Assembly: GCF_032337135.1 (NCBI RefSeq)
Contig: NZ_JAVXZZ010000002.1
Location: forward strand, 620,001 to 684,000
Direction: 5' to 3'
DNA: 64,000 nt
Source: Allorhodoferax sp032337135
GTDB taxonomy: Bacteria; Pseudomonadota; Gammaproteobacteria; Burkholderiales; Burkholderiaceae_C
Shown piece after piece: positions 1 to 8,580 of the stretch (position 1 is the first letter of the stretch; every line of letters starts with the position of its first letter). The translations under genes were made by a program, and so were the position numbers. The notes beneath the pieces were generated by a model. The model worked only from the letters and a program-made list of their open reading frames with translations, was not told the origin of the DNA and did not search any database.

Positions 1-633
1 AGCGCCGACGTAGAACTTCAGGCCCCCTTCGATGGATCCCGCGCGGCTGATGCATTCCTGCAGCACCTTGACGCCCACATGCAGGTTGCTGATGGGATCG
101 AAGGCGGCGAACTTGCCACCGAAATTGTCGTACTTGTCGCCATGTACCTTGGTCATGACCTGCATCAGACCCTGGGCGCCCATGGCGCTCTGGGCAAACG
201 GGTTGAAGCCCGATTCGATCGCCATCACGGCAAGGATCAGGTTCGGGTCGAGCTTGGTACGGGCTCCCACGGTGTAGGCCTCTGCCACCAAGGTGCTGAG
301 GGGTTCCGGCGCAATGCCATACTTCTTGCTCAGCCAGAAGGCGACGGCCGCCTGGCGCTTGGGCAGGTCTTGCGGGTTGCTTGCGGTAGCGCGGTCCACC
401 CCTTCCACGTCCACGCCTTCAGCGGCGTTGCCACCGAGGCGGCTTTGCAGGAATCCAAACAATTTGACCTCGCCAGCTTGGCGGATCTCGGGTTGGGTCG
501 TCAGCGCAATGGCTGCAAACATCACGGCCAGGCCCAGCAGGGCAAAACCATTGTGTGTGATTTCAAAAAAACCTTGGGCAATGTCACTGGCTACAGTGCG
601 CAGGCCTTTGGTCAACTTCGCGGTCGCTGTCAT
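1..633 (-). CDS. Lytic transglycosylase (SLT domain), 3' end cut by window edge
   Basis: The leftward frame opens with ATG at 633, behind a strong ribosome site (AAGGAGGAGCT), and runs off the left edge, so the C-terminus is missing. A hydrophobic segment at about residues 31-45 suggests an N-terminal membrane anchor. After a linker comes a soluble lytic transglycosylase domain: the catalytic glutamate is about residue 140 in MAIESGFNP, followed by SAMGAQGLMQV, the family signature. Members cleave the MurNAc-GlcNAc bond of peptidoglycan in the periplasm to give 1,6-anhydro ends. It diverges from the DUF349 gene across a roughly 350-base spacer. Confidence 0.85.
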   Translation of the reverse strand, partial: MTATAKLTKGLRTVASDIAQGFFEITHNGFALLGLAVMFAAIALTTQPEIRQAGEVKLFGFLQSRLGGNAAEGVDVEGVDRATASNPQDLPKRQAAVAFWLSKKYGIAPEPLSTLVAEAYTVGARTKLDPNLILAVMAIESGFNPFAQSAMGAQGLMQVMTKVHGDKYDNFGGKFAAFDPISNLHVGVKVLQECISRAGSIEGGLKFYVGA

Positions 634-989
634 AGCTCCTCCTTCTTGCGCGGTGCGCCTTGCGAGCCAGAGATTTGGCCTGCACGGTGTGGCACCGTTT
701 GGGTTGGTACGCTATCTTTTCCCTGCGGCGCCGACACGGCATGTGCAGCGGAAAAGAAATGCCGGGGTCGGCAGCGGTTCGGGTTATCCCTAGTCGATCA
801 GGGACGGGGCGGATTCTATGGGCCTCAATATACATGGTCAACCATATCGAATTGATTGTGTATATTTTATTTGGAATATGGTTGGGGCATGTTTTTGGCG
901 TGTTTTACGCGTCTTGGCCGTAGAAATTGCGGGTTTGGGGGGCAAATCGCTGCGAAAATAGCCTGTTTTTCCTCAATACAACCTCTGGT
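634..989. promoter_or_regulatory. Divergent intergenic region with nested inverted repeats
   Basis: This spacer separates the transglycosylase and DUF349 genes. I see no convincing gene in it. An AT-rich block (about 826-905) contains a 9-base inverted repeat, CAACCATAT at 839-847 and ATATGGTTG at 876-884, plus a small palindrome ATGGTCAACCAT at 834-845. A -10-like TATATT lies between the arms at 861-866. These could be operator and promoter for the rightward gene, but no known regulator motif is recognised. Confidence 0.35.
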
Positions 990-3572
990 GTGCGTACCGT
1001 GACCTCTGCAAGCTCCTCCCAAAAAGCCGACTCTTTTGAACTGGATTCCCTAACTGGCGGGGCTTTTTCGGCGCAAACCGCGGGTGAACGCGCGGCGCGG
1101 ATACGCCAATGGCTGGCGTCCGAGCCTGCGCCGGACCAGCTGGCGGCCGTGTTCAAGGAGCTCAGTGTCAAGGACAAGGGCGCTGCCAAGCTGGTTCGCG
1201 AGCGCATCGATGAAGCACGGCGCCAGAAGGGCCAGGAGGCCCTGGTCGCCGAGTGGGTGCACAAGGCCCAGGGTTTGCTCGCTTTGGACAAGCTCAATAT
1301 CGCCGACGCCATGGCATGGCAGCGAGACGCTGCCAAGGCCGGAGCGCCCCTCAGCCGGGAGCCCCTCTCTCTATTGAAGACTTCCCTGGCCGACCGCGTG
1401 CGGGCGATTGAAGACCTGCAGCACCGGGTGCAGGTACAGCGCGAAGCGGCGGTATTGTTGGCGCAGCGCATTGAAGTGCTGTCCACCAAGCCGTGGGCCG
1501 AGTCCCAGGCCGCCAGCGAAGGCCTGCGCGCCGACGTGTTGCGCTGGCAGGAGCAGGCACAGGCGCTCACGGCGGACGCTGCCTGGAGCAGTGTCGAAGC
1601 CCGATTCCCGACATTGCTGGACAATGCCCGCGCCCAACTGCAGCTGGTGTGGGACGCGTTTGATGCGGCCTTGACGCAGACGGTGGCCGCCGCGCAGGAT
1701 GCCAGCCTGCCGTTGCCGCCCGTGCCTGTCTGGGCTGATGAATTGCGCACTGCCCGGGGAGAAGTCGTGGCGCCAGCGCCCAAACCGAAGGCCGATCCGG
1801 CTGTGTTGGCAGCCGCCAAGGCAGCGGTGGAGCAAGTGGTGCAGGTGCTGGAGACGGAACTGGCGCAGGGACATGGCAAGGCCAGTGCGGGGGCGGCCGG
1901 GGCCTTGCGCGCGGCGCTCAAGGAGCATGGGAAATGGATTGATGCCAAGCTCGACAGCCGTGCCCACGCCGCGCTGGCGGCCGCTGGCGAGCTGGAAGGT
2001 TGGCAGCGCTGGCGCGCCGACCAGCTGCGTGCGGAGCTTGTGGCCAAAGCCGAAGGCCTGTTGCAGCGCCCGGCCGGACAGGCCCTGGGTGGGCGCAAGC
2101 TGCAGGAGTCGGTGCGGTCGCTGCGGGAGCAATGGAAGCAGACCGACCAGGGCGGGCAGCCCAACCATGGCTTGTGGAAACGGTTTGATGCCGCTTGCAA
2201 CGAAGCCTATAAGCACGTGGAGGCTTGGCTCGAAAAGACCAAGGCCGAGGCCGCCGAGCACAGGAAGCAGCGGCTGGATCTGGTCGAGGAAGTCAAGGCC
2301 TGGACCCAGGCGCAGGCTGAAAAGCTGGCCTCCGAACTGGTCGACTGGAAGTCCCATGCGCGCGCCCTGCACCAGTTCGCTGACCGCTGGCGTGATGCCG
2401 GACATGTGGGCGATAAGGTGTTTGCGGAGCTGCAATCGGTGTGGAAAGCGGCCTATGCCCAGGCTGCAGCCCCGCTGGAGGCTGCGCAGGCCCAGAGCCT
2501 GCTGCGCCGCCAGGCCATGATCGAGGAGGCGCGGGTGCTGGGGGCAGCGGCGAGTTTGCGTGTCGATGCCGTCAAGGCCTTGCAGCAACGCTGGCAGGCG
2601 GAAGCCCATGCGGTCCCGCTCGACCGGCGCCAGGAACAGAAGCTGTGGGACGCATTCCGACAGCCTATCGACGAGGCTTTCAACCGCAAGAGCGCGCAGC
2701 GCGAACAGCAGCAGGCAGCGCTCAGCGCGCATGACCAACAGGTGTTGCAGGCCGCCCGTGCCGTGGAACAGGCCAGCGGCAGCGGCGACGCCAGTGCCAT
2801 CCGCAGTGCCATGGCTGCACTGGAGGCTGCCCTGCGTGAACAGGCAGCTCCCCCCGAGAATTTGGGGTCAAATCAGGCTGTAGCCCCCGAAAATACTGCG
2901 CAGGCAGCTAGCGAAAACATAGCGACAGAAACACCGAAGGCAGCTGTTGTTGCAAAACCTGTGGTGGCGGTCCGCGGGGATGACCGACCTGGACAGCGCC
3001 GCGATGCCCCCACCGGCAGGGATGCACGTCCGCTGGGGCGTGATTCGCGGCCCGGAGCCGCTGCGGCGCGCCCTGGTCAGCGCGACACACGCATGGCGCG
3101 CCCCGCCGCGCCACGGCTGGGGGACGCGGCGTTCCGAGCCCAGCGCGATGCGATGGAGAAGGCGCAGGCGGCTTTGCGGTCCTTGGCCGCGCAGGCCCAC
3201 GGTGAAGCATTGACCCAGTTGCTGTCGGCCTGGGAGGGGCGTGATGCCGCCAAGCTGCCTGGTGCACAGGCCTTGGGTTCCAAGGTGCAGAATGCAGTGC
3301 GGGTCAGCTGGAGCAAGGCGCTGGAAGGCCCTGCGGCGGCCAGCGAGGACGCAGAGGCCTTGCTGCGCCTCGAAATGGCGGCCGAGGTTCCTACCCCTGC
3401 TGAGCAACTGCCGCAGCGGCGCCAGCTGCAACTGCAAATGCTGACACGTCGAAACGCCCCGACGCCGGCCCAGACCTGGGAGCAGGATGTTGCGGCCGTC
3501 TTGCGCTCGCCCTATGGGGCGTCGAGCAGCCGACGTCTGCAGGCCGCCCTCAAGGTGCTGCTGCGACGCTGA
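990..3572 (+). CDS. DUF349 domain-containing protein
   Basis: A large helical, Ala/Gln/Glu-rich soluble protein of about 860 residues, with the repeated tryptophan-containing helical units (for example LREQWKQTDQGG, FDAACNEAY) of DUF349 proteins, whose role is not established. The frame is open from a TTG at 927. GTG codons at 990 and 999 are more credible starts, and I chose 990; no site has a strong Shine-Dalgarno. Residues about 627-647 are encoded by a copy of the dispersed repeat (2869-2928), giving AVAPENTAQAASENIATE in a low-complexity linker. A basic linker rich in Arg, Asp and Gly follows, then a C-terminal helical domain. The repeat appears to be tolerated as a spacer. Confidence 0.8.
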   Translation: MRTVTSASSSQKADSFELDSLTGGAFSAQTAGERAARIRQWLASEPAPDQLAAVFKELSVKDKGAAKLVRERIDEARRQKGQEALVAEWVHKAQGLLALDKLNIADAMAWQRDAAKAGAPLSREPLSLLKTSLADRVRAIEDLQHRVQVQREAAVLLAQRIEVLSTKPWAESQAASEGLRADVLRWQEQAQALTADAAWSSVEARFPTLLDNARAQLQLVWDAFDAALTQTVAAAQDASLPLPPVPVWADELRTARGEVVAPAPKPKADPAVLAAAKAAVEQVVQVLETELAQGHGKASAGAAGALRAALKEHGKWIDAKLDSRAHAALAAAGELEGWQRWRADQLRAELVAKAEGLLQRPAGQALGGRKLQESVRSLREQWKQTDQGGQPNHGLWKRFDAACNEAYKHVEAWLEKTKAEAAEHRKQRLDLVEEVKAWTQAQAEKLASELVDWKSHARALHQFADRWRDAGHVGDKVFAELQSVWKAAYAQAAAPLEAAQAQSLLRRQAMIEEARVLGAAASLRVDAVKALQQRWQAEAHAVPLDRRQEQKLWDAFRQPIDEAFNRKSAQREQQQAALSAHDQQVLQAARAVEQASGSGDASAIRSAMAALEAALREQAAPPENLGSNQAVAPENTAQAASENIATETPKAAVVAKPVVAVRGDDRPGQRRDAPTGRDARPLGRDSRPGAAAARPGQRDTRMARPAAPRLGDAAFRAQRDAMEKAQAALRSLAAQAHGEALTQLLSAWEGRDAAKLPGAQALGSKVQNAVRVSWSKALEGPAAASEDAEALLRLEMAAEVPTPAEQLPQRRQLQLQMLTRRNAPTPAQTWEQDVAAVLRSPYGASSSRRLQAALKVLLRR
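2869..2928 (-). repeat. Dispersed ~58-bp repeat, copy 1 (inside DUF349 gene)
   Basis: This copy reads leftward relative to the TGCTA-first orientation. It carries the diagnostic blocks AGGCTGTAGCCC, ATACTGCGCA, GCAGCTAGC and ATAGCG in order and spacing. It lies in frame in the DUF349 gene and contributes about 20 codons without a stop. Confidence 0.8.
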
Positions 3573-3665
3573 CGCTGGCTCCCCTCCAGGGCGTGCTGTC
3601 TTGCGCCGACTGTGGAACAATGCAACTCTCGGTAGTTGGCAGGGCACCACGCCCAGGGGGAAACC

Positions 3666-5285
3666 ATGGAATCCATCGACAGCCTGCTCAAGCGACTGGA
3701 TCAACTCAATGAGATCGGGGTGTCGCTGTCGCGCGAGCGGGACATCAACCGCTTGCTCGAGAGCATCCTGATTGCCGCGAAGGAAATCACGCACGCGGAC
3801 GGGGGCACACTCTATCGGGTCACCGAAGACGGCCAGTCGCTTCGATTCGAGATCATGCGGACCGACTCCTTGGGCATCGCGCGCGGAGGAACGGCTAAAG
3901 AAGGCATCAACCTACCGACCTTGCCTTTGCATTTGCCCGATGGGCGTCCCAATGACTCCTTGGTAGCAGCCTATGCAGCGATCCACCATGAGACTGTGAA
4001 CATTGCTGACGCCTATACCGAGCCCAATTTTGATTTTTCAGGCACGAAGCAGTTCGATTTGCGCACAGGCTACCGATCGCAGTCGTTCCTGGCGGTTCCG
4101 ATGAAGAACCATGAGGGCGAGATCATTGGCGTGCTCCAGCTCATCAATGCAAAGCACCCCGTAACGGGGCAAGTCGTTTCGTTCCACATGGCCGACCAGA
4201 GTCTGGCGGAGTCCCTGGCTTCGCAGGCGGCCATTGCCATCACCAATCGTGATCTGGTGATTCAACTCGAAAGCCTGTTCGAGGCCTTCATCGGACTGAT
4301 CAACTTGGCCGTGGACGAAAAATCCCAGCATACCGGTGGTCACTGCCAGCGGGTCCCCGAACTGACCCTGATGCTTGCAGACGCGGCGAACGCAGCGACC
4401 CAGGGGCCCCTTGCCAGCTTCCACATGAGTGAGCGTGATCGCTACGAGCTCAAGATCGCAGCGCTCCTGCATGACTGCGGAAAGGTCACGACCCCTGTGC
4501 ATGTGGTGGACAAGGCCACCAAGCTGCAGACGCTTTTCGATCGGGTGGAGTTGCTTCAGACCCGCTTCGAGGTGGTTCGCCGGGATGCGCAGATTGCTGC
4601 GCTGGAGGCCAAGCTCGAACTGGCCACGGGGACCGAGCCCGATCGCATCGCCAAGATGCAGGCGATCGATGATGCATTGGCGGGGACACTGCAGCGTATT
4701 GCCGAGGACAGCGATTTCGTACGGGAGGTCAATCGCGGTGGCGAGGCCATGAGCGAGGCAGACATCGAACGGGTGCAGTCACTGCGGGAGCGCTACCACT
4801 GGACACCCCACGGATCTACCTCTCAAGCCTTCCTGTCGGCCGACGAAGCGGAAAACCTCAGCATTCGTGCTGGCACGCTCACTGCGAAAGAGCGGGACAT
4901 CATCAACTACCACATCGTGGCCACCATCAAGATGCTCGAACAGTTGCCATGGCCGAAGCATCTGAAGAACGTGCCGGAATATGCGGGCGGCCACCATGAG
5001 CGCATGGATGGCAAGGGCTACCCCAAGGGTCTCAAGCGCGATCAGATGTCGGTCCAGGCTCGCATCATGGGGATTGCCGACATTTTCGAGGCGCTGACCG
5101 CCAAGGACCGACCCTACAAGCAGGGAATGAAACTGTCTCAGGCGATGGACATCATGCGGCGATTCAAGGCCAATGGCCACATCGACCCCGACCTCTTTGA
5201 CGTGTTTGCCTCCAGTGGTGTGTACCGCCGGTATGCCGAGGAGTTCCTGGACCCGTGGCAGATCGACGACGTTTCCGTGTCCTAG
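3666..5285 (+). CDS. GAF/HD-GYP domain cyclic-di-GMP phosphodiesterase
   Basis: ATG at 3666 follows AGGGGGAAACC; the frame extends 30 bases further upstream without a ribosome site. The 539-residue protein has no membrane segment, so it is cytosolic. Residues about 1-195 form a GAF sensor domain. The rest is an HD-GYP domain: HTGGH, then LLHDCGKVTTP (HD metal ligands), then HHERMDGKGYP, the GYP signature. HD-GYP enzymes hydrolyse cyclic-di-GMP. A helical insert of roughly 110 residues separates the HD and GYP motifs, longer than in minimal HD-GYP proteins. It stands alone and converges on lpxH. Confidence 0.9.
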   Translation: MESIDSLLKRLDQLNEIGVSLSRERDINRLLESILIAAKEITHADGGTLYRVTEDGQSLRFEIMRTDSLGIARGGTAKEGINLPTLPLHLPDGRPNDSLVAAYAAIHHETVNIADAYTEPNFDFSGTKQFDLRTGYRSQSFLAVPMKNHEGEIIGVLQLINAKHPVTGQVVSFHMADQSLAESLASQAAIAITNRDLVIQLESLFEAFIGLINLAVDEKSQHTGGHCQRVPELTLMLADAANAATQGPLASFHMSERDRYELKIAALLHDCGKVTTPVHVVDKATKLQTLFDRVELLQTRFEVVRRDAQIAALEAKLELATGTEPDRIAKMQAIDDALAGTLQRIAEDSDFVREVNRGGEAMSEADIERVQSLRERYHWTPHGSTSQAFLSADEAENLSIRAGTLTAKERDIINYHIVATIKMLEQLPWPKHLKNVPEYAGGHHERMDGKGYPKGLKRDQMSVQARIMGIADIFEALTAKDRPYKQGMKLSQAMDIMRRFKANGHIDPDLFDVFASSGVYRRYAEEFLDPWQIDDVSVS

Positions 5286-5350
5286 GCTGCTTGGCCGGAT
5301 GGTAGGTGGATGCCGGGCGGCATGCCGTAGCATGATTGCCGTGCGTGCAG

Positions 5351-6118
5351 TCAGGCCAAAGGGAGGCGGCGAATTGATGGGCCGGCGTTGCCGGCCGCTG
5401 AACAGATGCGCAACACTTCCAGTCGCGGCGGTGCACTGCTCGCACTCCAGTCGCTCAAGACGACACGCAGCTTGCCGCTCACCGTCCTGTGGGTTGCCCC
5501 TTCATGGGTGTGCCCGTGCACCAGGGTTGACGCTTGTTCCGTGTCCAGGAGTGCATCGACCGCTTCGGCATTGACGTCGACGTAGTTTTCACGTGTCCGT
5601 TTGCCGTCTTCGCTGGCCTGACGGATCGCACGCGCAATGTCCCTGCGCTCGGGTACCGATTTGCCCAGGAATTCCCGTCGCCAGTGGTGGCTGCGCACTT
5701 CGCTGCGAAAGCGCTGATACGGAAGGTCATCGGTGCACAGGCTATCTCCGTGCGACAGCACGATCCGCGTTCCAGCAAACACCAGGGTCGTGGGGTCTGG
5801 AAGGCGCTGCATCCCTGCCCACTGGAGCAGGGCATCACCAACCAGAAAGTCCCGGTTGCCGGGTTGAAAGAATACCGTACGCTGGCTGGCGCACCGACGC
5901 AGTTCTGCAACGCAATCGTGCTCGAGAGAACCGACACCGGGCATGGCGTCGTCTCCTACCCATACCTCAAACAGGTCGCCGAGTATGAACAAGGCGTCGG
6001 CTGGACACTGCCGCAGGTAGTCACGCCATGCGGCATAGGTTGGCCGGTCCTGCTCGTACAGGTGTACGTCGGAGATGATGTCCAGCGTGCGCCAGTGGGA
6101 AGGGGCGAGCAGGTCCAT
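5351..6118 (-). CDS. lpxH: UDP-2,3-diacylglucosamine diphosphatase
   Basis: This 255-residue calcineurin-like phosphoesterase removes UMP from UDP-2,3-diacylglucosamine to give lipid X in lipid A synthesis, at the inner face of the cytoplasmic membrane. Metal-binding motifs appear in order: ISDVHL, ILGDLFEVWVGDD, PGNRD, LSHGD and VHGHTHEG. The GNRD form (rather than GNHD) is typical of LpxH. It is the last gene of a leftward operon, 20 bases after the cytosolic cyclophilin gene, and its stop faces the HD-GYP gene. Confidence 0.93.
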   Translation of the reverse strand: MDLLAPSHWRTLDIISDVHLYEQDRPTYAAWRDYLRQCPADALFILGDLFEVWVGDDAMPGVGSLEHDCVAELRRCASQRTVFFQPGNRDFLVGDALLQWAGMQRLPDPTTLVFAGTRIVLSHGDSLCTDDLPYQRFRSEVRSHHWRREFLGKSVPERRDIARAIRQASEDGKRTRENYVDVNAEAVDALLDTEQASTLVHGHTHEGATHRTVSGKLRVVLSDWSASSAPPRLEVLRICSAAGNAGPSIRRLPLA

Positions 6119-6138
6119 CCCTCAATCCGCGGCAAATA

Positions 6139-6645
6139 TCAAAGTGCCACGGCCTTTTCGATGACCACGTCGTCCTTCGGCACGTCATCGTGGAAGCCGC
6201 GGCGGCCGGTCTTCACAGCCTTGATGCGGTCCACCACGTCCTGACCCGAGATCACCTTGCCGAACACGGCATAGCCCCAGCCCTGGGCGGTGGGGGAGGT
6301 GTGGTTCAGGAAGCCGTTGTCTGCCACGTTGATGAAGAACTGTGCCGTGGCGGAATGGGGGTCGCTGGTACGAGCCATGGCCACGGTGTAGTTGTTGTTC
6401 TTGAGCCCGTTGTTGGCTTCGTTGGTGATGGGCGCGTCGCAGGGCTTCTGTCCCATGCCGGGCTCCATGCCGCCGCCCTGAATCATGAATCCGGGAATGA
6501 CGCGGTGGAAGATCGTGTTGTTGTAGTGGCCCTTGTTCACATAGGCCAGGAAGTTTTCCACCGTCTTGGGCGCCTTTTCGGCATCGAGTTCGAGGGTGAT
6601 GGTGCCGTAGCCGGCGATGTGGAGTTCAACTTGGGGAGTGGTCAT
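6139..6645 (-). CDS. ppiB: Cytosolic cyclophilin-type peptidyl-prolyl isomerase
   Basis: A 168-residue cyclophilin without signal peptide. FHRVIPGFMIQGGG, MARTSDPHSATAQFFIN and GYAVFGKV match the active-site strand and loops of PpiB. ATG at 6645 is preferred. A GTG at 6654 overlaps the upstream stop codon and would add three residues. It catalyses cis-trans isomerisation of prolyl bonds during folding. It directly follows a secreted paralogue, so the operon supplies both compartments. Confidence 0.93.
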   Translation of the reverse strand: MTTPQVELHIAGYGTITLELDAEKAPKTVENFLAYVNKGHYNNTIFHRVIPGFMIQGGGMEPGMGQKPCDAPITNEANNGLKNNNYTVAMARTSDPHSATAQFFINVADNGFLNHTSPTAQGWGYAVFGKVISGQDVVDRIKAVKTGRRGFHDDVPKDDVVIEKAVAL

Positions 6646-6650
6646 AGCGT

Positions 6651-7229
6651 TCACTTCAGAAGGGTAATGGACAGGATGGTAACGGGCGTTTGCGGCACGT
6701 CGCTGTAGCCGTTTCGCATGCCAGTGGGTACCTTGCGGATTTTGTCGATGGTCTCCATTCCCTTGGTCACGGCACCGAAGACGGTGTAGCCATAACCGTC
6801 GGGGGAGGGCGCGTTCAGCGCCGGATTGTCCACGACATTGATATAGAACTGCGCGGTCGCGGAGTTCGGATTGGCGGTACGTGCCATGGCGATGGTACCG
6901 CGGTTGTTCTTCAGACCGTTACTGGCTTCGAGGGGGATCGGCGGGCGGGTCGCCTTTTCCTGCATTTCGGGGGTGAATCCACCGCCTTGCACCATGAAGT
7001 TCTCAATGACGCGGTGAAAAATCGTCCCGTCATACTGCTTGTCTGCCACGTATTGGAGGAAGTTCTTGACCGTGATGGGGGCCTTCTCTGCATTCAGCGC
7101 TACCGTGAACTCGCCCATATTGGTTTTCACCAACACGCTGGGAGCCTTGTCTGCGGCCTGCGTGTTCAGGGTGAAGCTGATGCTGGCGGCGAATGCGGCC
7201 AAGGCGACGATGAATTTGTTGCGACGCAT
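6651..7229 (-). CDS. ppiA: Periplasmic cyclophilin-type peptidyl-prolyl isomerase
   Basis: This 192-residue cyclophilin has a clear N-terminal signal peptide (basic start, hydrophobic core, cleavage near TQAADK), so it is exported. Active-site motifs are FHRVIENFMVQGGG, MARTANPNSATAQFYIN and GYTVFGAV. Its ATG at 7229 overlaps the stop of the L,D-transpeptidase (ATGTGATG arrangement), implying translational coupling. It probably assists folding of envelope proteins; which ones cannot be read from the sequence. Confidence 0.92.
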   Translation of the reverse strand: MRRNKFIVALAAFAASISFTLNTQAADKAPSVLVKTNMGEFTVALNAEKAPITVKNFLQYVADKQYDGTIFHRVIENFMVQGGGFTPEMQEKATRPPIPLEASNGLKNNRGTIAMARTANPNSATAQFYINVVDNPALNAPSPDGYGYTVFGAVTKGMETIDKIRKVPTGMRNGYSDVPQTPVTILSITLLK

Positions 7230-8503
7230 CACATGGTTCCTTCAAAGAAGATTTTCCATTGGTTGTTTTCACGCACCCAGTACTGGCGCTTTGTCAGGCC
7301 CCATTTCACGCCTTTGGCGACCTCGCCGAAGGTGACAACCATGGTGTCAGCACTGTCCGTCCAGCGCAGCATGGAAATGTCCTTCAACTCGATGGTGCGC
7401 CCCTGGAACTTCTGCATTTCCGACTGCAGTGTCGGGGTCCATTGCGCCAGGCCTTTGCCATTGCTGGAGAAGTCCTGGGTGTAGAAGCTCAGCACCTGCT
7501 CGGTTCGGCCACTCGATTTGGCCAAACGCCAGGCATTGAGGGTATCTTCGAACGGCTTGGCCTCCGCACGGTTTTTTTGCGGCTGCACCCATTGCAACTG
7601 GGCCGCGATGACGACTGGCGTGGAGCGAACCGCAACCGTATTGACGATGTGCAGAAGATCCGGGTTGGCCAATACCACACAACCGTCAGAAGCTTGTGGG
7701 GCGCGAGAGAACTGACTGGGTGGCGTTCCATGCAGCCAGATCCCGCTGCCCGTCTTGCCGCGTTTGCTGTCGAGCACGTTCGGGTAGCTGATGGGCAATG
7801 CCCCCGAGCCATAGAACTCCTTGAGACTCTTGGGGTCCAGGCTGCTGGTGATGTAGTACACGCCCAGCGGTGTGCGCTGGTCGCCCTCCACCAGCTTGGA
7901 CGTCCCTGCCTTGCCCACCGAAATGTAATAGTTGCCGATCAGCTTCAGTCCCGCCGACGAGTTCTCGAACAGGTACAGGCGTGACTTGGACGCGTCCACG
8001 GCGATGGCATGCCGTGATGCGGTCGAAAGCGCCATGAACTGGGACGGGACCAGTCCGGGAGGGGGCGGTTCCCGCAGGGCAGCTATACGCCGTGCGGATT
8101 CCAGGCGCAGATCGCTCAGCGTATTGGCAGCCGCTCCCGCAGGCACATCCGGCACGTCGCCAACAACCTGCACTGGGCGCACGCGCGAAGCCAGCAAGTC
8201 ACCGTATACCAAATGGGCGAGTTGAAAGTTCGGGTAATCGCGCACCAGGCGCAGGGCATGGTCCAGTGCTTCCTTGTGCCGACCACTGCCGATGAGCTTG
8301 TAGACCTCGATCAGGCGGGCTTCTGCGACGCCGGCGGCTTCAGCCGACAGGCTGGTTGCTGCAGTCTTTTCCGCTGCTTTCTTGGGGGGCGCCTTGGAAG
8401 CGGACTTCTTGTCCGTCTTCTTGTGGGTCGAAGCCTGGGCGCTAGGCGTGAACGCGGCCAGACAGGCAACGGTCACGAAGGCCGCAGTCAGAAATCGAAA
8501 CAT
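7229..8503 (-). CDS. L,D-transpeptidase (YkuD) with C-terminal NTF2/Cds6-like domain
   Basis: ATG at 8503 gives a signal peptide (MFRFLTAAFVTVACLAAF); the frame stays open to 8611. After a Lys/Ala-rich linker comes the YkuD catalytic domain: HAIAVDASKSRLYLFE, TPLGVYYI, then IWLHGTPPS and the nucleophile motif SDGCVVL. Such enzymes form 3-3 cross-links in peptidoglycan or attach proteins to it, in the periplasm. The motif is a variant of SHGC(I/V)R: Asp replaces His and no Arg follows. The last ~110 residues (from about AWRLAKSSGRTEQVLSFY) form an NTF2/SnoaL-like domain related to the one ending the upstream TPR protein. Total about 424 residues. Confidence 0.85.
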   Translation of the reverse strand: MFRFLTAAFVTVACLAAFTPSAQASTHKKTDKKSASKAPPKKAAEKTAATSLSAEAAGVAEARLIEVYKLIGSGRHKEALDHALRLVRDYPNFQLAHLVYGDLLASRVRPVQVVGDVPDVPAGAAANTLSDLRLESARRIAALREPPPPGLVPSQFMALSTASRHAIAVDASKSRLYLFENSSAGLKLIGNYYISVGKAGTSKLVEGDQRTPLGVYYITSSLDPKSLKEFYGSGALPISYPNVLDSKRGKTGSGIWLHGTPPSQFSRAPQASDGCVVLANPDLLHIVNTVAVRSTPVVIAAQLQWVQPQKNRAEAKPFEDTLNAWRLAKSSGRTEQVLSFYTQDFSSNGKGLAQWTPTLQSEMQKFQGRTIELKDISMLRWTDSADTMVVTFGEVAKGVKWGLTKRQYWVRENNQWKIFFEGTM

Positions 8504-8580
8504 GGAAAGTGCAGCAGGAAGAAATGGCAAAAAAGAGTCCACCATCAGGGCGCGCATGCCAGCCACGCGCACCCCGGGGT

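Noticed and set aside
580..610. GGCTACAGTGCGCAGGCC near the transglycosylase start as another repeat copy
   Set aside because: Only one block matches; the flanking blocks and spacing of the repeat are absent.
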